A stretch of DNA of 64,000 bases. It comes from Cohnella zeiphila. Its GTDB lineage: Bacteria > Bacillota > Bacilli > Paenibacillales > Paenibacillaceae. The notes under the pieces are model-generated. The model saw only the letters and a program-made list of their open reading frames with translations, was not told the origin of the DNA and did no database searches. Shown piece after piece: positions 61,400-64,000 of the stretch. How positions within the stretch are numbered: the stretch's first letter is position 1; the number at the start of each line of letters is the position of its first letter. The position numbers and the translations under genes were made by a program. The stretch lies in NCBI RefSeq assembly GCF_014212055.1, contig NZ_JACJVO010000020.1, positions 62,001 to 126,000 on the forward strand. Direction: 5' to 3'.

Positions 61400-62830
61400 A
61401 TGACCATTCGATTGCCCAGAAGCGCCCCGGAGTCGCAAGGCATCTCGTCGAACGCGGTTTCGCGCTTTTTGCAAGCGATTGCGGAAAACGATATCGAGCT
61501 GCACAGCCTGATGCTGGTCCGGCACGGCCAAGTCGTGGCCGAAGGCTGGTGGGCGCCGTACGCGGCCCCGCTGAAGCACAAGATGTTCTCGCTGAGCAAG
61601 AGCTTCACTTCCTCTGCCGTCGGCTTCGCCGTCACCGAAGGGCTGCTGTCGCCGGATGACAAGGTGCTGTCCTTCTTCCCCGAAGACGTGCCGAACGATC
61701 CGTCTCCCCATCTGGAAGCGATGCGGGTCAGACATCTGTTGACGATGGCGACCGGCCATACGGCGGATACGATCGACCCCATGAAGATGACGCCCGACGG
61801 CAATTGGGCTGCCGAGTTCCTGCGGCTTCCGGTGGACAAGGCTCCGGGCACGCACTTCTTGTACAATACGGGCGCCACTTACATGCTGTCCGCCATCCTG
61901 CGCAAGGCGACGGGGCAGAACTTGCTCGATTACCTGCGGCCGCGCCTGCTGGAGCCGCTCGGCATCGAAGGGGCGACTTGGGAGACCTGCCCTCGCGGAA
62001 TCGCGATCGGCGGCTATGGATTGAGCATTACGACGGAAGATATCGCCAAGTTCGGACAGCTCTATTTGAACAAGGGACTATGGGGCGAAAGGCGGATTTT
62101 GCCGGAAAATTGGATCGAGGAGGCGACCTCGAAGCAGATCGCGAACGGAGACGAAGGGGAGAGCGATTGGGCGCAAGGCTACGGATACCAGTTCTGGAGA
62201 TGCCGCCACGGGGTTTACCGCGGCGACGGGGCGTTCGGACAGTTCTGCATCGTGATGCCGCAGCAGGATGCCGTGCTGGCGATCACAAGCGGAACGAATG
62301 ACATGCAGGGCGTGCTCAACCGGGTTTGGGAGCATCTTCTTCCCGCCATGCGGCCCGGGGCGGCCGCAGAAGATCCGCAGGCGTATGCCGAGTTGAACGC
62401 TCAACTGAAGGGATTGAAGCTGGAGCCTCCCGAGCGGACGCCGTCGTCGCCGAGAGAACGATCATTGCCGGCGGAGACTTATCGATTGGAAGAAAACGAA
62501 CGGACTTGGAAAGCGCTCGCGATCCGGTTCGAGAAGGACGAAGCCGTCCTGACGTTCCAAGAGGAAAGCGAAATACACGAGCTGCGATGCGGACGCGAGT
62601 CGTGGGCGGAAGGGACATCGAAGCTGCTGGAAGGAACGGATTCCCGTCTCGCGGCTGCCTTTACCTGGGAGAACCCGGACCGGCTGCTGCTCACGCTCCG
62701 CTTTATCGAAACCCCGTTCTGCATTACGGCTGCGGTCGACTTCGAAGACGATGAAGTCCGCTTTTCCTACCGGATCAATGTCGGATTCGGAGGCCAAGAA
62801 GCGCCCCCGATTCGAGGCCGTCTCCGGTAA
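61400..62830 (+). CDS. Serine hydrolase, beta-lactamase (class C/AmpC-like) family
   Basis: 476 aa, no signal peptide, so probably cytoplasmic. SxxK motif S64-L-S-K67 (MFSLSKSFTSSAVG), Tyr motif FLYNTGATY, and a C-terminal HGVYRGDGAFGQF stretch replacing the KTG triad. Residues ~330-476 form an extra C-terminal domain (like DUF3471-type modules). These proteins are usually esterases or amidases rather than antibiotic-destroying enzymes. ATG 61400 follows TTGGAGGAA; the very long open frame upstream is the araM gene read out of frame. Confidence 0.87.
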   Translation: MTIRLPRSAPESQGISSNAVSRFLQAIAENDIELHSLMLVRHGQVVAEGWWAPYAAPLKHKMFSLSKSFTSSAVGFAVTEGLLSPDDKVLSFFPEDVPNDPSPHLEAMRVRHLLTMATGHTADTIDPMKMTPDGNWAAEFLRLPVDKAPGTHFLYNTGATYMLSAILRKATGQNLLDYLRPRLLEPLGIEGATWETCPRGIAIGGYGLSITTEDIAKFGQLYLNKGLWGERRILPENWIEEATSKQIANGDEGESDWAQGYGYQFWRCRHGVYRGDGAFGQFCIVMPQQDAVLAITSGTNDMQGVLNRVWEHLLPAMRPGAAAEDPQAYAELNAQLKGLKLEPPERTPSSPRERSLPAETYRLEENERTWKALAIRFEKDEAVLTFQEESEIHELRCGRESWAEGTSKLLEGTDSRLAAAFTWENPDRLLLTLRFIETPFCITAAVDFEDDEVRFSYRINVGFGGQEAPPIRGRLR

Positions 62831-62938
62831 GGCCCTGCCCCATCGAAGGAGGGCGGCCGATGCGCCGCCCCCTCTGTCCTTCCCGTTGCCATTTTCCTCT
62901 CTATTTCATATCCCATGGAACGACGACGATTGATAAGC

Positions 62939-62967
62939 TTGACATGTTACTAATTGTATCATAAATT
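62939..62967 (+). promoter_or_regulatory. Sigma-A promoter of the glycosyltransferase gene
   Basis: TTGACA (62939-62944), 17-bp spacer, TAAATT (62962-62967) in an A/T-rich island, 65 bp before the start codon. Confidence 0.75.
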
Positions 62968-63032
62968 AAAATAAATATACGAACGGTATCTGCGGGCGGC
63001 AGGCCCGGGGCTGCCGCGAGGAGGGGCTGCGC

Positions 63033-64000
63033 GTGAAGGTGTTGTTTCTAGCCGGCGTTTCGTCTCCGCAACGCATCGCTTTTTTTAACCGATTGGGAAC
63101 GTTCTGCGAGTTGACGGTATGGTTTCAGTCGCGCGGCGAGCCGAAGCGGGAGGAACGGGGCGAAGAACCCGGCGCTTTATTCCGCTGCCGGTTCCTCTCG
63201 GGCTCCGCCGATGGGCGCGGCAATCGTCTGAATCTCTCGGTGCTGCGGGCGCTGGAGCAGGAGCCTTTCGACGTTTACGTTCTCGGAAGCTGCAGCTCGC
63301 CGACCGAGATGCTGGCCATCCAATGGCTGAAGCTCAGGCGAAAGCGATTCATTCTGAACGCCGAAGGAACGTTCGTCTCCGATGTTAGCCGGGTGCGGCG
63401 CAAGCTCAAGCGCTATTGGGTATCCGGCGCCGACCTGTGGCTGTCGTCGGGCAGGAGCTGTACGCGTTATTTGCAGGAGAACGGTGCCGATCCGGAGAGA
63501 ATTCTGGAATATCCGCTAGCCTTGAACCGGTTCGGGGGACAGGAGCTTGCTCCGCTGACAGAGGAGGAGAGGGGCGCGCTCAGGCGTCGCGAAGGACTGC
63601 AGGGAACGGTCTTTCTGTCGATCGGTCCCTTCCTCCCGCGCAACGGAGTCGACGTTCTACTGGATGCGTTCGGCCGGCTGTCCGCCGCCGGCGCCAGCCT
63701 GCTCTTGATCGGGGACGGCCCCGAGCGGGAAAAGTACGAGCGCACCGTTCGGGACCGCGGAATCCGGCACGTCGTGATCAAAACTTACCTGCCGAAGCGG
63801 GAACTGCTTCGCTATTGGAAAGTCGCGGACGTCTTCGCGCTGCCGGCGCGCGAAGAAACATGGGGATCCGCGCTGAACGAGGCGATCGGCTTCGGGCTGC
63901 CGATCGTGTCGACGACGAAGGCCGGAGCGGCGCTCGATCTGGTCCGGGACGGGACGAACGGGTTCCTGGTGCCTCCGGACAATGCGGCGATGCTCGCCGA
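63033..64000 (+). CDS. Glycosyltransferase, GT-B fold (GT4-like), cut by window edge
   Basis: Starts at GTG 63033 (GAGGAGGGG seven bases upstream) and is open through the right edge (322 codons visible). The first ~165 residues form an acceptor-binding half (VKVLFLAGVSSPQRIAFF...), followed by the donor half: FLSIGPFLPRNGVDVLLDAF, LLLIGDGPEREKYE, and PAREETWGSALNEAIGFGLPIV, the E-x7-E region of GT4 enzymes. It probably builds a surface polysaccharide or glycoconjugate. The C-terminal end is missing. Confidence 0.85.
   Translation, partial: MKVLFLAGVSSPQRIAFFNRLGTFCELTVWFQSRGEPKREERGEEPGALFRCRFLSGSADGRGNRLNLSVLRALEQEPFDVYVLGSCSSPTEMLAIQWLKLRRKRFILNAEGTFVSDVSRVRRKLKRYWVSGADLWLSSGRSCTRYLQENGADPERILEYPLALNRFGGQELAPLTEEERGALRRREGLQGTVFLSIGPFLPRNGVDVLLDAFGRLSAAGASLLLIGDGPEREKYERTVRDRGIRHVVIKTYLPKRELLRYWKVADVFALPAREETWGSALNEAIGFGLPIVSTTKAGAALDLVRDGTNGFLVPPDNAAMLA

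Noticed and set aside
1..64000. tRNA, rRNA, prophage or integrase genes
   Set aside because: None seen; no tRNA-like or attachment-site signals were convincing by eye.

Overview
The window looks like chromosomal DNA from a high-GC member of the Firmicutes, most likely Paenibacillaceae (Cohnella or Paenibacillus-like). The reasons are GC-rich codon use, strong AGGAGG ribosome binding sites, repeated YesM/YesN two-component pairs beside carbohydrate ABC importers, LCP, YhgE and MpsC-type proteins, and lipobox-bearing solute-binding proteins. This is inference from gene content; no rRNA or tRNA is present to confirm it. Almost everything is on the + strand. The left edge cuts a histidine kinase and the right edge cuts a glycosyltransferase.

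Layout. 1-6733: YesM/YesN pair plus a three-gene sugar importer. 7188-9628: a sugar isomerase-like protein and an unrecognised partner. 9774-12266: TetR regulator with divergent oxidoreductase, and a GNAT enzyme. 12412-20855: a response regulator, kinase and periplasmic binding protein unit followed by an mgl-type galactoside importer. 21506-27133: a probable nitrogen-controlled operon (perfect GlnR/TnrA box, MpsC-like protein, nitrate/taurine-class ABC importer, cysteine hydrolase) followed by an MFS exporter. 27479-30060: hrpB broken by a frameshift. 30803-36846: TPR protein, tiny acidic protein, pseudouridine synthase, PilZ protein, and a TetR/YhgE pair. 37444-46484: a second CUT1 importer, mannonate dehydratase, another solute-binding protein and its own YesM/YesN pair. 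46606-50326: an eight-repeat Ig-like secreted protein and an SGNH hydrolase. 50653-55257: gltB without gltD. 55560-58080: small protein, XRE regulator, PilZ, LCP protein. 58226-62830: DeoR regulator, AraL-like phosphatase, AraM-like glycerol-1-phosphate dehydrogenase, serine hydrolase. 63033 to the end: glycosyltransferase.

The genes fit a soil or plant-polymer life style: three separate sugar-import systems, each with its own sensor pair, hexuronate catabolism (uxuA), and nitrogen scavenging.

The most unusual content is non-coding. Four intergenic copies of a 185-bp element (6871, 16817, 21063, 27166) share four TAACGAA/TTCGTTA modules at exactly 50-76-50 bp. Two copies of a second 178-bp element (30104, 36942) carry four CTGCA-N4-TGCAG palindromes at exactly 51-61-51 bp, and each is followed by 54-bp tandem repeats. 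I recognise neither family.
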